In this document: positions 1 to 13,660 of the stretch, piece by piece
Position numbering within the stretch: the first letter of the stretch is position 1
Layout: each line of letters opens with the position of its first letter
Source: Siphonodentalium dalli
Taxonomy: Eukaryota; Mollusca; Scaphopoda; Gadilida; Siphonodentaliidae
Direction: 5' to 3'
Assembly (NCBI GenBank): GCA_032622095.1
Contig: CP136064.1
Coordinates: 176,592,247-176,656,246 of the forward strand
Length of the DNA stretch: 64,000 bases
Translations under genes and position numbers: made by a program
The notes under the pieces: generated by a model
Told to the model about the DNA's origin: nothing
The model's input: only the letters and a program-made list of their open reading frames with translations
The model's database searches: none

Positions 1-189
1 CTAAATAATCGACTCCTCAACCACAGCAGAATTATGGATAATTTTTCAGGATTTAGTCGGAAATATGGCTTGTTGCCATTCATCAGGAAGCTTTCTGATG
101 AATGGCAACAAGCCATATTTCCGACTAAATCCTGAAAAATACCCATAATTCTGCTGTGGTTAAGGAGTCAATTATTTAAGGCATTACTG
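1..189. mobile_element. Foldback MITE, family A (copy 1, left tip cut by window edge)
   Basis: The two halves are near-perfect reverse complements (the arm starting CTAAATAATCGACTCC pairs with GGAGTCAATTATTTAA) around a GAAGCTTTC centre near 90-97. The right tip reads GGCATTACTG followed by TA at 190-191, the expected TA target duplication. The first dozen bases of the left tip lie outside the window. Related copies are at 5,036, 25,472, 38,555 (half), 42,400 and 45,369. There is no coding capacity. The TA duplication and CAGT tip suggest mobilisation by a Tc1/mariner/pogo-type transposase, which is inference. Confidence 0.85.
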
Positions 190-191
190 TA

Positions 192-1711
<1,520 letters not shown>

Positions 1712-1799
1712 TAATGAAGTGTCTCCATCTGCGGCACCATAAATATAGCCCTGAGCCTTAAATCTTCAACATACTGATATCACCATACACATAGTGCTA

Positions 1800-2140
1800 C
1801 ATGACATCTGCAGTTTTTATTGGGTTGCAATGGCGGCACGCTGTCATTTAATTCCATTGCTGCCTTAATTTAGTTTATATTTACACTCCTAATAATTAAT
1901 AAACATGTGCGTGCATGTCATGGGTAGGCATTGCGCTATTGAGTTTGAAATTTATTAATCCGCTCTAATGAACTGGATATCAAATTATATTTCTATTCAC
2001 TTCATAATTGAAGGTCTACACAGAGAAAATTGTGTTATAATAATAGAAGTGTTTACTTGTGTCTTAACATCATCAACTTACAGGTAATGCGTCACCATAA
2101 ATTTAAGTGCCACAGCTCTACCTACAGTACAGTAAATGGA
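1800..2140 (+). repeat. Dispersed repeat family G (copy 1)
   Basis: This stretch shares long blocks with 40,190-40,735, such as GGTTGCAATGGC, TATTGAGTTTG, TTCACTTCATAATTGAAGG and AATAATAGAAGTG, in the same order and orientation. Copy 2 has two further elements inserted in it; this copy does not, so it serves as an empty-site reference. No coding content or terminal repeats were recognised. Confidence 0.7.
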
Positions 2141-2241
2141 GCCAGGGCCAAATACTAATCTTATAGGCATTTGTTTTGATGAGAAATGGTAAATAATTTA
2201 GTTGCCAACACTAATTTTACAGTTGATATAGAAAACTTTAA

Positions 2242-2446
2242 ACCTTTCTTTACTGAACGGATTCTCCCATTCAGTTATAAAAATATTCATGGAATGGTCT
2301 GTTTAATATACATCTGGGGGGATGTTCAGGAAATATAAACAGACAACAGTTAAACAATGCAAGTTCAGAATAATGCCTATTCATTGGTAGGAAATATTCA
2401 CATAATAAGTTCAACAGGCTGTTTATGAGTGAGTATTTAGTAAATA
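2242..2446 (+). mobile_element. TTAA-flanked foldback element, family D (copy 1)
   Basis: Begins after TTAA at 2,238-2,241 with ACCTTTCTTTACTGAACGG and carries the family blocks CCCATTCAGTTAT and ATAATAAGTTCAAC. Similar copies lie at about 24,043-24,291 and 40,418-40,649; the latter has clear TTAA on both sides. The TTAA target and CCCTT tips point to a piggyBac-type mobiliser. The right end here is interrupted by the family B insertion that starts at 2,455. Confidence 0.6.
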
Positions 2447-2454
2447 CAGAGCTA

Positions 2455-2605
2455 CAAGCCTTGAAATAGGGTGTCTGTCATTTGCAGAATGAGGTCCCCA
2501 GAGGGTGAATTTAGTGATGCTACCCCGCATAGCAGGCTAGCATCACCAAATTCACCCTCTGGGGACCTCATTCTGCAAATGACAGACACCCTATTTCAAG
2601 GCTTG
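2455..2605. mobile_element. Foldback MITE, family B, with 8-bp TSD
   Basis: A 151-bp near-perfect hairpin. The arm CAAGCCTTGAAATAGGGTGT pairs with its reverse complement at the right end, with a loop of roughly 15 bp around 2,525-2,540. It is flanked by a perfect 8-bp direct repeat CAGAGCTA at 2,447-2,454 and 2,606-2,613, the length hAT-family transposases make. More diverged copies are near 36,235, 42,209, 42,640 and 43,395. It is non-coding and, judged by arm identity, fairly young. Confidence 0.88.
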
Positions 2606-2859
2606 CAGAGCTAATGACAATTCCAGTGTGAAATTCTTCATGCTTATATTCTTTTGGAGCTGACATGAATCTTGATTCAATGGTTTTAATTCCATTGATA
2701 ACACATCATAACGGCTGTGGAATAAAACATCTGATAGTGTACTCCTGTGAATACACTGATTAGTTCCGAAGAAAAATGGTGTTTTTAAAATTGGTACTGG
2801 TTTTGAAACAGAATTTTATTCTTGTGTTCTGCGTATTGTTAAAAATGTGATGTGTGATG

Positions 2860-4165
2860 TTTTTATACGGCCTTTTTGAAAAAAGGTCGTATTATGTAAT
2901 CAGTCTGTCCGTCTGTACGTTCGTCCGTATGTCCATCCGTCCATTAACATTTTTGGTTTCCGATCGATAACTCCAGTTTGGATTATTTGATCTGAACCAA
3001 AGATGGTATGTGTGTTTACCAGCTAAAGATACAGGCCAAGTTCGAATATGTGTTCCGTCCAATTATATTTACATGAGTTACAGCCCTTTTTCGACTTAGA
3101 ATTTGACCGTTTGTTCATATTTTTGGTTTTCGACCGATAACTCCAGTTTTGATTATTTGATCTGAACCAAAGTTGGTATGTGTATTTCCCAGCTAAAACT
3201 ACAGGCCACGATTGAATATGGGTTCCGTCCAGTTATTTTTACATGAGTTACGGCCTTTTTTCGACTTAGAATTTGACCATCTGTTAACATTTTTGGTTTC
3301 AGACCGATAACTCAAGTTTGGATTATTTGATCTGAACCAAAGTTGGTATGTGTATTTCCCATCTAACGATACAGGTCAAGTTCGAATATGGGTTCCGTCC
3401 AGTTATTTTAATGTGAGTTACAGCCCTTTTTGTCCGCCGACCCAACGGGTTCGGAGGACTATTATAATCAGCCTGTGCGTGCGTGCGTGCGTCCGCGTCC
3501 GTGCGTCCAAGGTTTCTGGATGATAACTTTAGTTAGAGTGAACCAAATTAAATTATTGGTATGTGGGTTTACTAGTAGAATAGACAGGTCAAGTCCGAAT
3601 TCTGGTTCTGTCCGCCAATTTTCACCAGAGTTATGCCCCGTTTTCGACTTAGAATTTGACCGTCTGTTAACATTTTTGGTTTCCGACCGATAACTCCAGT
3701 TTGGATTATTTGATCTGAACCAAAGTTGGTATTTGTCTTTCTCCCAGCAAAACACAGGTCAAGTTCGAATTCGGGTTCCACCCGCCAATTTTCACCAGAG
3801 TTATGTCCCTTTTTTACTTAGAATATTTGCCAATTTGAGGTTTCCGGATGATAACTTTAGTAAATGTGTACTGAATGAAATTAAATTTGGTATGTAGGTT
3901 TACTAGCACTAAAGACAGGTTTTTATGCGCAAACAACGGTCGTATCAAGCCGACATTAGGTCTACCGACCTTTTATTCGACTTAGAATTTGACCAATTTC
4001 ATAACATTTCGGTTTCTGACCGATAACTCCAGTTTTGATTATTTTATCTGAACCAAAGCTGGTATGTGTATTTCCCGACTAAAACTACAGGCCATGTTCG
4101 AATATAGGTTCTGTCTAATTATTTTCACATGAGTTACAGCCATTTTTCGACTTAGAATTTGACCG
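2860..4165 (+). repeat. CCGT-headed tandem repeat, family E (array)
   Basis: The head is a short hairpin (TACGGCC..TTTTT..GGTCGTA, 2,868-2,893) followed by a GTCCGT-rich run. Then come repeated units of about 170 bp containing ACCGATAACTCCAGTTT, GATCTGAACCAAAG, GGTATGTGTATTTCCC and TTCGACTTAGAATTTGACC. A second head (GTCCGCCGACC..GGTTCGGAGGAC) is embedded at 3,431-3,470. Open reading frames over it are fragmentary and unlike any protein I know. Related blocks lie at 5,852, 9,590, 10,105, 20,280, 33,300 and 35,090. I recall similar head-plus-unit repeats as common in mollusc genomes; the mode of spread is unknown to me. Confidence 0.75.
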
Positions 4166-4730
4166 CATTTTGGCATTGAGATTAGGGGTATATCAGATAT
4201 TCTTCAAATGTAAGCCCAAAGTATTATTTTATTTTGCGGTAGTACAGTTCGAAATAGCTAAAGGGCGTATTTTGCCACGCCCTAGCGATGATCTTGTTTT
4301 CTTTTCTTTTTGTTACAATTTTTCATATTACTTGTATATGTATAGAAAACAAAAGCGTCACAGTGCGCATTTTCTCTTATTCTTACTAAATACATGTAGG
4401 TAGATGATATGTTTATTGTTAATAGCTTGCAATTTGCTTGTACAATGAAACTAGTTTACTTTCATTTGTTGTTAACCTATAAATATAACTAACTCTGGAT
4501 TTCTCTCAAGAAATTAATTATTGTTTCAATCGAAAATCAATATATATATATCAATATGATTAAGATTTAATTTTAGGACAATGTTTAACATTTATAAACT
4601 TCTTGATAAATAGGTGTGAACTACAATCCAGGACATTCTTGTTTGTGCCTTAAGCACTTAAACACTGGAATCAGCATTAGTAGTAAAAGTATGATGTGTG
4701 ATGTTCATTTGTTTTAATTTTTGTTTACAG
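4166..4730. other. NALCN intron, no recognised feature
   Basis: AT-rich intron sequence with a short TATATA run near 4,540. It ends in a normal polypyrimidine tract (TTTTAATTTTTGTTTACAG) before the next exon. Confidence 0.5.
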
Positions 4731-4860
4731 GTAAGTCCACCATCTTGTACAATAAGGGATAACTTTTGGGATTCAGACTGTGGGAACTTCCAAGCTTCAT
4801 TGATCTATTTCTGTTCATTCTATGTCATCATCACCTACATTGTGCTCAACATACTTGTGG
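4731..4860 (+). CDS. NALCN: NALCN exon: domain IV pore turret and S6
   Basis: Translation starts VSPPSCTIRDNFWDSDCGN, the extracellular segment after the filter with two conserved cysteines. It continues with the S6 helix SLIYFCSFYVIITYIVLN, which lines the inner pore. Vertebrate NALCN has the same layout (PPFC..DCGNY, YFCSFYVI), by recollection. The exon begins in frame with Val right after TTTACAG and ends with one base of an Ala codon before GTAAGT at 4,861. A hAT-like element begins only 35 bp downstream of this donor. Confidence 0.96.
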
Positions 4861-4895
4861 GTAAGTCTTATTTCTCCATATTTTTCAAAGAGCAC

Positions 4896-5540
4896 CAGGG
4901 TCCACATTGGCCCGAAACTTAATTTTGCCAAATGAAAATAATTTTTGCCTAATTAATTTAGAAGTTGCCAAATGCTCTCTGTTTCTGCCACATTGTTGTC
5001 TTATATTTCTATTGTTATTGATCTGAAATCAGCTACAATGATGCCCTAAATAATCGACTCCTTAACCACAGCAGAATTATGGGTAACTTTTCAGGATTTA
5101 GTCGGAAATATTGCTTGAAAAGTTACCCATAATTCTGCTGTGGTTAAGGAGTCGATTATTTAGGGCATTACTGTAATTATTAATAATTCTCACATAGCTT
5201 GGTACTGGTTTAACATAAAACAATAAACCAATCATCGAAACAATAAAATTATGGAAGGTTGCTTTGTCAAAAGGGCCCAGACGATTATCTATGTAAACAC
5301 CAATCACTCTACCCGTTGATACTAATGGTATCACTTTTACGGTATCACGATAGTGGTATAACTTTTCCTAATTGTATAAAACAACACTAATTGAAATTTT
5401 TTTATGAAATAAATGGTATTGAGAAACACTAGTTTCAACTTTTGAGGAATTGAAAAACTTTTGCCAAATGAAAATAGTTTTTGCCAAATGTGAATTATTT
5501 TTGCATATAGCCAATTTTGAAAATAGCAACACGAACCCTG
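4896..5540. mobile_element. hAT-like non-autonomous element with nested MITE (copy 2)
   Basis: The ends are CAGGGTCCAC and, reversed, CAGGGTTCGTG. Flanks AAGAGCAC (4,888-4,895) and AAGAGCAG (5,541-5,548) match at 7 of 8 positions, an 8-bp hAT-type target duplication. The interior repeats TTTTGCCAAATGAAAAT several times. A family A MITE sits inside at 5,036-5,173, so it arrived later. A sister copy is at 7,586-8,181 and a fragment near 39,050-39,150. No transposase remains. Confidence 0.82.
5036..5173. mobile_element. Foldback MITE, family A (copy 2, short loop)
   Basis: Flanked by TA at 5,034-5,035 and 5,174-5,175. The arms read CCTAAATAATCGACTCC inward and are joined by a very short centre near 5,104-5,116, so the internal half of the family consensus is missing. 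It is nested in the hAT-like element. Confidence 0.82.
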
Positions 5541-5721
5541 AAGAGCAGTGTATGGATAAATTTTTTCCGCTTGATTGCTGAATGTATTTTGTAATAAACA
5601 TATGTAACTGCGGTTGCCATTTTGGACAATATCAGTCTGGGTGAAAACTATCAATAAAGGAGTATACCAATGAATAGTTAGATTCTAAGTAAACTGTTTT
5701 AATATATGTCACTAATATATG

Positions 5722-5851
5722 TTAATAATTGGTTGTTTCCATATTGGCAGAGTTATGAGGCCGAGGTCTGTTGTATTGGCCTGAAGGCCAAAGGCCAATA
5801 TGACAGAGTGAGGCCTCATAACTCGGTCAATGTGGAAACAACCGATTAATA
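5722..5851. repeat. Foldback repeat, family F
   Basis: The left arm ATTGGTTGTTTCCATATTGG pairs with CCGATTAATAA and the preceding GGAAACAACC on the right, with GAGTTATGAGGCC/GGCCTCATAACTC inside. A G+C-rich inner stem (TTGGCCTGAAGGCCAA) sits at the centre. Only one copy was seen in the window. It immediately precedes a family E array. Confidence 0.7.
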
Positions 5852-6650
5852 AGTGTTTTTTGCTCGCCTGAGATGAAGTATCCGGTGGAGCTATAGTCAA
5901 CACTTCTTGTCCGTCATCCGTCCGTCCGTCTAGCCGTCCATCCATTCATTCATCAACAATTGTCTTCTTCTCCAGAACCAATTGGGTTCATATTTGGTGT
6001 GGATGTTCCCTGGGTGACTCGCATTCAAATTTGTTAAAATGAGGTCACCAGGTCAAACAGTTGCGAAACATTCTCATTATTCAATCTCAACAGATTGGTC
6101 AAGTTTATAGTTTTGGCAAGGTCGGTTTGCAGGTGATGGGTGTCTACATATGGCGATAGCGCAATAATATGAACAAATATCAACTGATTTTGTTGATATT
6201 GGGTATATATAAGACTTGCTCAAGTCTTGATCAGGTTTGAAAACCAGCCAGGTCATCCTATTTTGGGCAGAGTTATGGTCCTTAATTAGTTCATTTTTGA
6301 TAACGATAGCACAATAACTTGAACAAATATCAATTGATTTTGTTGATATGAGACTTGGTCAACAATGTTTTGAGTGCGTTTGAAACCTGGCCAGGTCTAC
6401 CTACTTGCCTACTTGGGCGGAGTTATGGTCCTTTAATATTAGTTTATTTGCATAAATTTTGATCGCGATAACTTGAACAAATATCAACTGGTTTTGTTGA
6501 CATTCAGTATATGAAAGCTTAACAATGTCTTGAATAAGTTCGAAAACCGGCCAGGTCCATGTATTTCGGTTGGAGTTATGGCCCTTAATTAATTCATTTT
6601 TGTGAATATTGATCGCGCTAGCACAATAACATGTGTCCATATTCAATCCA
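5852..6650 (+). repeat. CCGT-headed tandem repeat, family E variant
   Basis: A head near 5,905-5,945 (GTCCGTCATCCGTCCGTCC) is followed by three to four degenerate units of about 140-150 bp. The units carry AACTTGAACAAATATCAACT, GATTTTGTTGATATT and GAGTTATGGTCCTTAATTA. There is no coding signal. Confidence 0.65.
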
Positions 6651-6998
6651 AGCCTGTGTTTGACATAGCTACTGCAACTCAACCCTGCATTTCTGCTGCA
6701 ATTCTTATAAAAATTCTTGCCTTATGATTTTACGATTGACGGTTAGTGGGCGGGTGTCCGGACGGGGTGGCCCTACTCCTCAATAACTTTATCATCGATA
6801 GCCGTTTATTGATAAATTTTGACCAATTTTCTTATTTGAGTTTAGAACCATGTATCACAGCTGCACACAGTAAATCTGACCAACACAGACTTTCTTACAA
6901 CAGTTATGCACCTTATTAGATTTATAGCAATTTTATGGTCATTAGAGAGATAACTTGAACATCAACCGATTACAATCATATTTTTGCCTCTATTCTAA

Positions 6999-7148
<150 letters not shown>

Positions 7149-7160
7149 TAGCTATATTAA

Positions 7161-7392
7161 CCCTTTCATGAGGAGCTGAGCTGGTGCAGCATTAATGGTC
7201 ATGTGCCAGTGCATTCTCTTATATATGCGAATCTCCCATAGGGAGCCTCGCATATATAAGAGAATGCACTGGCTTACAAGGTCAACGTAAATATTGTTAG
7301 GCTAATGTATTCCCTCATATATGCGAGTCTCCTACGGGATGTATTGGCACAGGGTTTTCGCAAAATTTCAGGAAGCTCCATTTATGGAAGGA
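7161..7392. mobile_element. TTAA-flanked piggyBac-like MITE, family C (copy 1)
   Basis: Starts CCCTTTCATG after TTAA (7,157-7,160) and ends at a decayed tip before TTAA (7,393-7,396). The interior contains a strong hairpin, 7,206-7,272, whose arms are GCATTCTCTTATATATGCGA and its complement. Copies are at 26,199-26,429 and 36,881-37,119; the latter has the cleanest ends. Confidence 0.65.
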
Positions 7393-7585
7393 TTAAGCAG
7401 TCAATTACCAATGTCTCCATCAGATTCTGCCTGTTCATAGTAGTTAAAACCCTACAACACAATAGCAAACAAGTGAACAAATACAACTGAGGTTTGAAGA
7501 GTTGGATTGACCAATATTTTGTCACTGCCACTTGGATTTTTATGCTCTGAAATGTTTTTTATCCACTGCAAACGAGGTCTGGCAG

Positions 7586-8181
7586 CAGGGTCCGCGCTGG
7601 ACCGAAATTAACTTTTGCCAAATAATTTGCCAAATGAAAATATTTTTTACCAAATTATTTTAGCATTTGCCAAATGCTATCCTGATAGTATCATTTTCGA
7701 CAACCTCAAGTTTTGTGTTTGGACACTCGCGGTTAGGGCGACTTTTGATATCGATATATAGAAAAGCAGTTAGTTTATAATTAGTTATACTCGCATCTCG
7801 ATTGTGGTTTATCATACAACAATAAGCCAATCACCGAACAATACAATGGTACTCTGCTGCATCAGATGGGCATATCACAAGAGGATTAGCTATGTAAACA
7901 CCACCACCACCTCACTAAATAGTAGTAATCCCTCCAATCACCGGTACTAACGCTATAAGATTAACTGCATCTTATAAAAGAGGTGTTAACTTTTCCTAAA
8001 CCTTATATAACTCCTTATATAAATATGTTGTAAGAGTTTCCTGAAATGAATGGTATTGATTGACCAATATTTTTCAACTTTCTTGAGGAATTAATAAGTA
8101 ACCAGCCAAAACTTTTGCCAAATGAAAATATTAATTGCCAAATGTGATTTTTGCCATTGGCAAGTGGCAGCGCGAACCCTG
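7586..8181. mobile_element. hAT-like non-autonomous element (copy 1)
   Basis: 596 bp. The tips CAGGGTCCGCGCTGG and, reversed, CAGGGTTCGCGCTGCC are inverted repeats. Flanks TCTGGCAG (7,578-7,585) and TCTGGCAT (8,182-8,189) match at 7 of 8 bases. The interior repeats GCCAAATGAAAAT as in the copy at 4,896. No coding content. Confidence 0.85.
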
Positions 8182-8189
8182 TCTGGCAT

Positions 8190-9564
<1,375 letters not shown>

Positions 9565-9589
9565 TAAGTAATAGGATCATACCTTTTAG

Positions 9590-9610
9590 CAGAGAGGTTA
9601 TTGTAACCCC

Positions 9611-9648
<38 letters not shown>

Positions 9649-9780
9649 ACCCCCCACTGTAAAGAAGTTATGGGGGCTATATAGCAATGTCTTGTTCGTT
9701 TGTCCATTTGTCGAGCCATTGAGACCACTTTTTCGAGAAAATAATCACATGCCTTCTGGCAGTGGTTGCATTAAAGTGCG
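9590..9780 (+). repeat. Family E head with 47-nt poly-C tract
   Basis: The run of C at 9,612-9,658, followed by AAGAAGTTATGGGGGCTATA, is an expanded version of the C-rich/G-rich hairpin head seen at 10,110 (CCCCCC..GGGGGGTATA). GTTCGTTTGTCCATTTGTCG follows. The tract length may be inexact because homopolymers assemble poorly. Confidence 0.65.
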
Positions 9781-10100
9781 GAATCAGCAAGGGACCAATG
9801 ATTCGATGAAAAGAAAATTTGCTACATCATAACTGCCGATATGTAATGATGATCAATTGAAGTATCTATTTAGTTATAAACAGGTATTATAAATAGGGGT
9901 AGGAAGTTATGCTAAGGTCACGATGAGATATGTATATCGATATGCCCATTGTGATAATAGTGCATATCTCAATACATAGCAGAATATAATAGCATGTGTA
10001 AGTGACCATACTTTGAATTAATGTAATTAAGGATCGCACAAATTCTTACATATTCTGTGTGTGCATCTGTGCAAAATTTTTTGGGTTATCTTTAATAATA
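9781..10100. other. NALCN intron, no recognised feature
   Basis: AT-rich sequence between two family E heads. Nothing coding or repeated was seen. Confidence 0.4.
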
Positions 10101-10104
10101 ATAT

Positions 10105-10439
10105 TATTTTTATACCCCCCCCCCGCAACGAAGTTAGGGGGGTATACTGGAGTCAGCTCGTCCATCCATCCGTCTGTCGAGCCGTCCGTTGGTCGTCCGC
10201 CCGTGGACACAAATTTGTCCGGAGTTTTTCTCAGTCGTTTTTTGATCAATTTCCGTGAAACTTGGCACAGACATCAACCACCATGGGAACCTGTGCACCT
10301 GCGATTATGATGTCTGTCGGACTTTTTTGGTGGAGTTATTCCCCTTTTTCGACTTAGAAATTTTTCGCAACATGCATAATTTTGTCCGAGCTTTTATTCC
10401 TACATTTTTAGGTCAATTTTTTTTTTAACTTGGCAGAGA
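10105..10439 (+). repeat. Family E repeat, left part split by a large insertion
   Basis: The head ACCCCCCCCCGCAACGAAGT pairs with AGGGGGGTAT, followed by CCATCCATCCGTCTGTCG and units with CATGGGAACCTGTGCACCTG and CCCCTTTTTCGACTTAG. The unit stops in the middle at CTTGGCAGAGATTTT and its continuation (TTTAGTACCATGGG) appears at about 20,289, so the roughly 9.8 kb between was inserted. Confidence 0.75.
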
Positions 10440-11304
10440 TTTTTCCGCCAAGGAAAGCCCTTCAACTGAACTATTTGGATTATTATCTCTGGCCTTGCGT
10501 TATCAGGAGGGTTAAAAATTTATTGTCCGTTTATTGCCTACTCCGGTCAGTCAGCGCTCGGATTAGCCACGCATGAATGCGTCCCGTGTAACTCCCGCGT
10601 TCTAACAATTCATCTAGCCAGTTTTATTTTCCTCCTTGGAGCTATCGACATGGTTAACTAAAGGAAGTATTATTCTGCATTGCGAGTTTATCAACTCAAT
10701 ATTTATTGTTGATAACAACTTGCAATTTATCTGTTGCTTACCCGGTCGTTTAATAATTTTTACGTACGCGCAGAAACTCTTCGTTTCATAGTATGCGCAA
10801 CGCAATTAAAAAAAATTCCGTGTTTTTTATCGACACATTTCGTCTCGAATTCCGTGATTGGAATCGACTAAATCACGTTGGAAAATTCACCATTGATGGC
10901 CATTTTGACAATGACTACAGAAGCACATAGTTTACTTGTGGCAATCCTATATTGCATTATTGTGCAACATATACGGTGGCATGACTCGTCGGATTTCGGA
11001 ATCCACGTGGTACGGTATGCGAAGTCTCCTAATTTCGTGCTACACATATTCTATTTCATGAAGTCGACTCATCGCTACGTTCATGTCATGTATACTGCCA
11101 AATCATATATGCAACAGCTATGTTATTGCACAGAAAGTTGGCCAGGACAGAAATGTCTCCTTTGGCAATAATTTACATGAATAACTAACAAAGATAGAAC
11201 TAAGTGTTATCCGATGAAATTTCTTTTGCCTCAACTAATTGTAAGTTGAAGTTGAGCGACTGGAACTTCACCGACATTTGGGAAATGATTATCAAAGAAC
11301 ATCA

Positions 11305-11580
11305 TTGTACATATCGTCGGTGTGCTTCGGAAATGTCGTATACTGCGATTTTTGTCATTTTGGCGCGAAATATTTTTATTGCAGAATCGGATTCTACGTC
11401 ATCGATTACAGCGGGACAAATTCAATCCTGGCTAGAAAGCCCCTCCTAGAATAAATTTATGACGTGTTCTTATTATGCATTTTTTTGATTGGTCATTTTC
11501 TTGTGCTTCCGAAATGTCGTATAAGTTATACGACATTTCTGAAATATATTTGTTGACCGCATGGTGTTATACGTCATTTC
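11305..11580. repeat. Left cluster of GGAAATGTCGTATA motifs
   Basis: The motif CGGAAATGTCGTATA or its complement occurs near 11,328, 11,510, 11,527 (inverted) and 11,565. The outermost copy is extended (ATCGTCGGTGTGCTTCGGAA) and matched by an inverted copy at about 15,965-15,998. Repeated short motifs of this kind near both ends are typical of transposase-binding subterminal regions. Confidence 0.55.
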
Positions 11581-11945
11581 GGAATTACGTCCCATCATTG
11601 GAAAGCGACCAAACATCGTTTGAAAGCGACCAATCCCACGACTAGAACTTAAAATCTGTGATTATTAATCATAATTGTAAGCCCAACATGTGTATATATA
11701 CATCACCATTAACAAATCCAGCCTAATTGTCCAATTGTGTTTATGTATATATTCATTTAGATCAATAATTCTCATATTTTCAGTTTAAAGCTTTCATAGC
11801 CAGTCATGGCAGACCAGGTTGAACGTGTTCCCATACTCCCATGCCCCAGCACCCCCACTATTCAACATATTTATTATTTGTATATAGCCTAATATAACAT
11901 TATACCGTTCACGAAATATCTTGTTAAATTTTATGTTTACGCCTA

Positions 11946-12898
11946 TGGGGCGCCATCTCTGCAAATATTCGTTTTCGGAGATATCTCCTCGTAATTCGGA
12001 GATATCTCCTCGGTTTCGAGGAGATATCTCCTTGGAATTGCAATTCCTAGCAGATATTTGCTTGGAATATGGTCCATTATGGAGATATCTCCTTGGATCC
12101 AAGAAGATAACTGCTTGGATTATGGAGATATCTCCTTGGATCCTAGGAGTTATCTCCTCGCAACTACCAGATATCTGCTTGAATATCTGGTTGAAATATT
12201 TCCAACGAGATATCTCCTTGAAACCGAGGAGATATCTCCACAATCCAAGCAGATATCTGCTCGGATCCAATGAGATAACTCCTTGGATCCAAGCAGATAT
12301 CTGCTCGGATTATGGAGATATCTCCTTGAAATAGTTTTCAACAAGATATCCCCTTGGACCCAAGGAGATATCTCCATATTCCAAGCAGATATCTCCTTGA
12401 AAATATTTCTAGCAGATATCTGCTTGGATTATGGAGATATCTCCTTGGAAAACCGCGGCCATGAAATATTAATGGTTTCTCCTCAGTACATATATCTATG
12501 ATCAAAATACATCCAAGCAGATATCATGCTCGGAATATGGAGATATCTCCTTGAAATATTTTTCAAGCAGATATCTCCCTAATGCGAGCAGTTATCTGCT
12601 TGGATCCAATGAGATATCTCCTTGAACATATTTCAAGGAGATATCTCCATAATGCGAGCAGTTATCTGTTTGCCAAGGAGATATCTCCTTGGATCCAAGC
12701 AGATATCTGCTCGCATTATGGAGATATCTCTTCAGTTTCAAGGAGATATCTCCTTGAAAATATTTCCGAGGAGGTATCTCCATATTCCAAGTAGTTATCT
12801 CCTTGAAACCGAGGAGATATATCCATAATGCGAGCAGATATCTGCTTGGATCCAAGGAGATATCTCCGAAAACGAATATTTGCAGAGATGGCGCCCCA
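11946..12898. mobile_element. 953-bp TIR element built from GATATC palindromes
   Basis: The ends are perfect inverted repeats of about 43 bp, starting TGGGGCGCCATCTCTGCAAA and running through TATTCGTTTTCGG into the first GGAGATATCTCC. TA flanks both sides (11,944-11,945 and 12,899-12,900). The interior has about 36 palindromes of two types, GGAGATATCTCC and GCAGATATCTGC, roughly every 24 bp, often joined by TTGGATCCAA or TTGAAATATTTTCAA linkers. Because the array is self-complementary, long reading frames appear on both strands (repeats of ISPW or RYLLG); they are by-products. No known element family comes to mind. Confidence 0.85.
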
Positions 12899-12900
12899 TA

Positions 12901-13330
12901 TATGCCCGATCGTTATGGGTAGTGGAAATGGTATTGGCATACATATTATCTTATTTAAATTGGATATTAATGATTTATGAGTCATTTTGAAGATATTAGA
13001 ACACACTATCAGAACGTATAATTTTTCTGATTAGAGCATTGATGCTGACAACAGAGGGCAAACTGTCACGACACGATTATGAAAATGCAAATCAACTATC
13101 AACTGAATGTCATCTTTAATGGTATAGGGTGCATTTACATTGCTATAGAACTGTACACAGATCTACACGCAGACTAGTGTAAACATGTTGATATAGAAAT
13201 GCACACAGAAAGAAAACGGTATTAGTTCGTGTGAGCAAAAATCGTGTCCGATATACGTCACGGTCATCGCCGAAGCATTGCGACAGGCAAATCTGTTTTG
13301 ATTAATTGTTACTCGGGCGAATGTGTTTTA
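12901..13330. other. Inside the large element, no recognised feature
   Basis: AT-rich sequence without repeats or coding signal that I can identify. Confidence 0.35.
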
Positions 13331-13334
13331 GTGT

Positions 13335-13660
13335 TCGTTGTCAAAGTTTTCAACAGTTGGAAATTTCATACCTGACACAACATTAGTTGTAATTTCCAAA
13401 CCAACAATAGGTTGAATATTATCTTTTAGTTTGATTTTCAAACATTTTATTGTGGGGGTATTGTTTTCGGACCAATATTTGCGTAATATCCTACTTTGTA
13501 TCAAAATTTTGGGCTGGAATGGCCATCGATCAGCTGGAAATTTCCAACACCTGGAAAGATTGTGTCCTGGTCCCTCCCCATGGCCAGTCAAAAACTGATA
13601 GTTAATTTAAGAAAACAATATTGTCATTGGAATTGTCATCAGTTGGAATTTTTAATACAT
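13335..13660 (+). repeat. Dispersed repeat family H (copy 1)
   Basis: Shares AGTTGGAAATTTC, CCTGACACAACA, TAGTTTGA and GGAAATTTCCAAC with 44,495-44,760 in the same orientation. The GGAAATTTCC palindromes recur within it. Diverged, non-coding. Confidence 0.55.

Noticed and set aside
11794-13006. Long open frames on both strands over the GATATC array
   Set aside because: The array is self-complementary and its period is a multiple of three, which yields repetitive frames on both strands; there is no start context or known domain.
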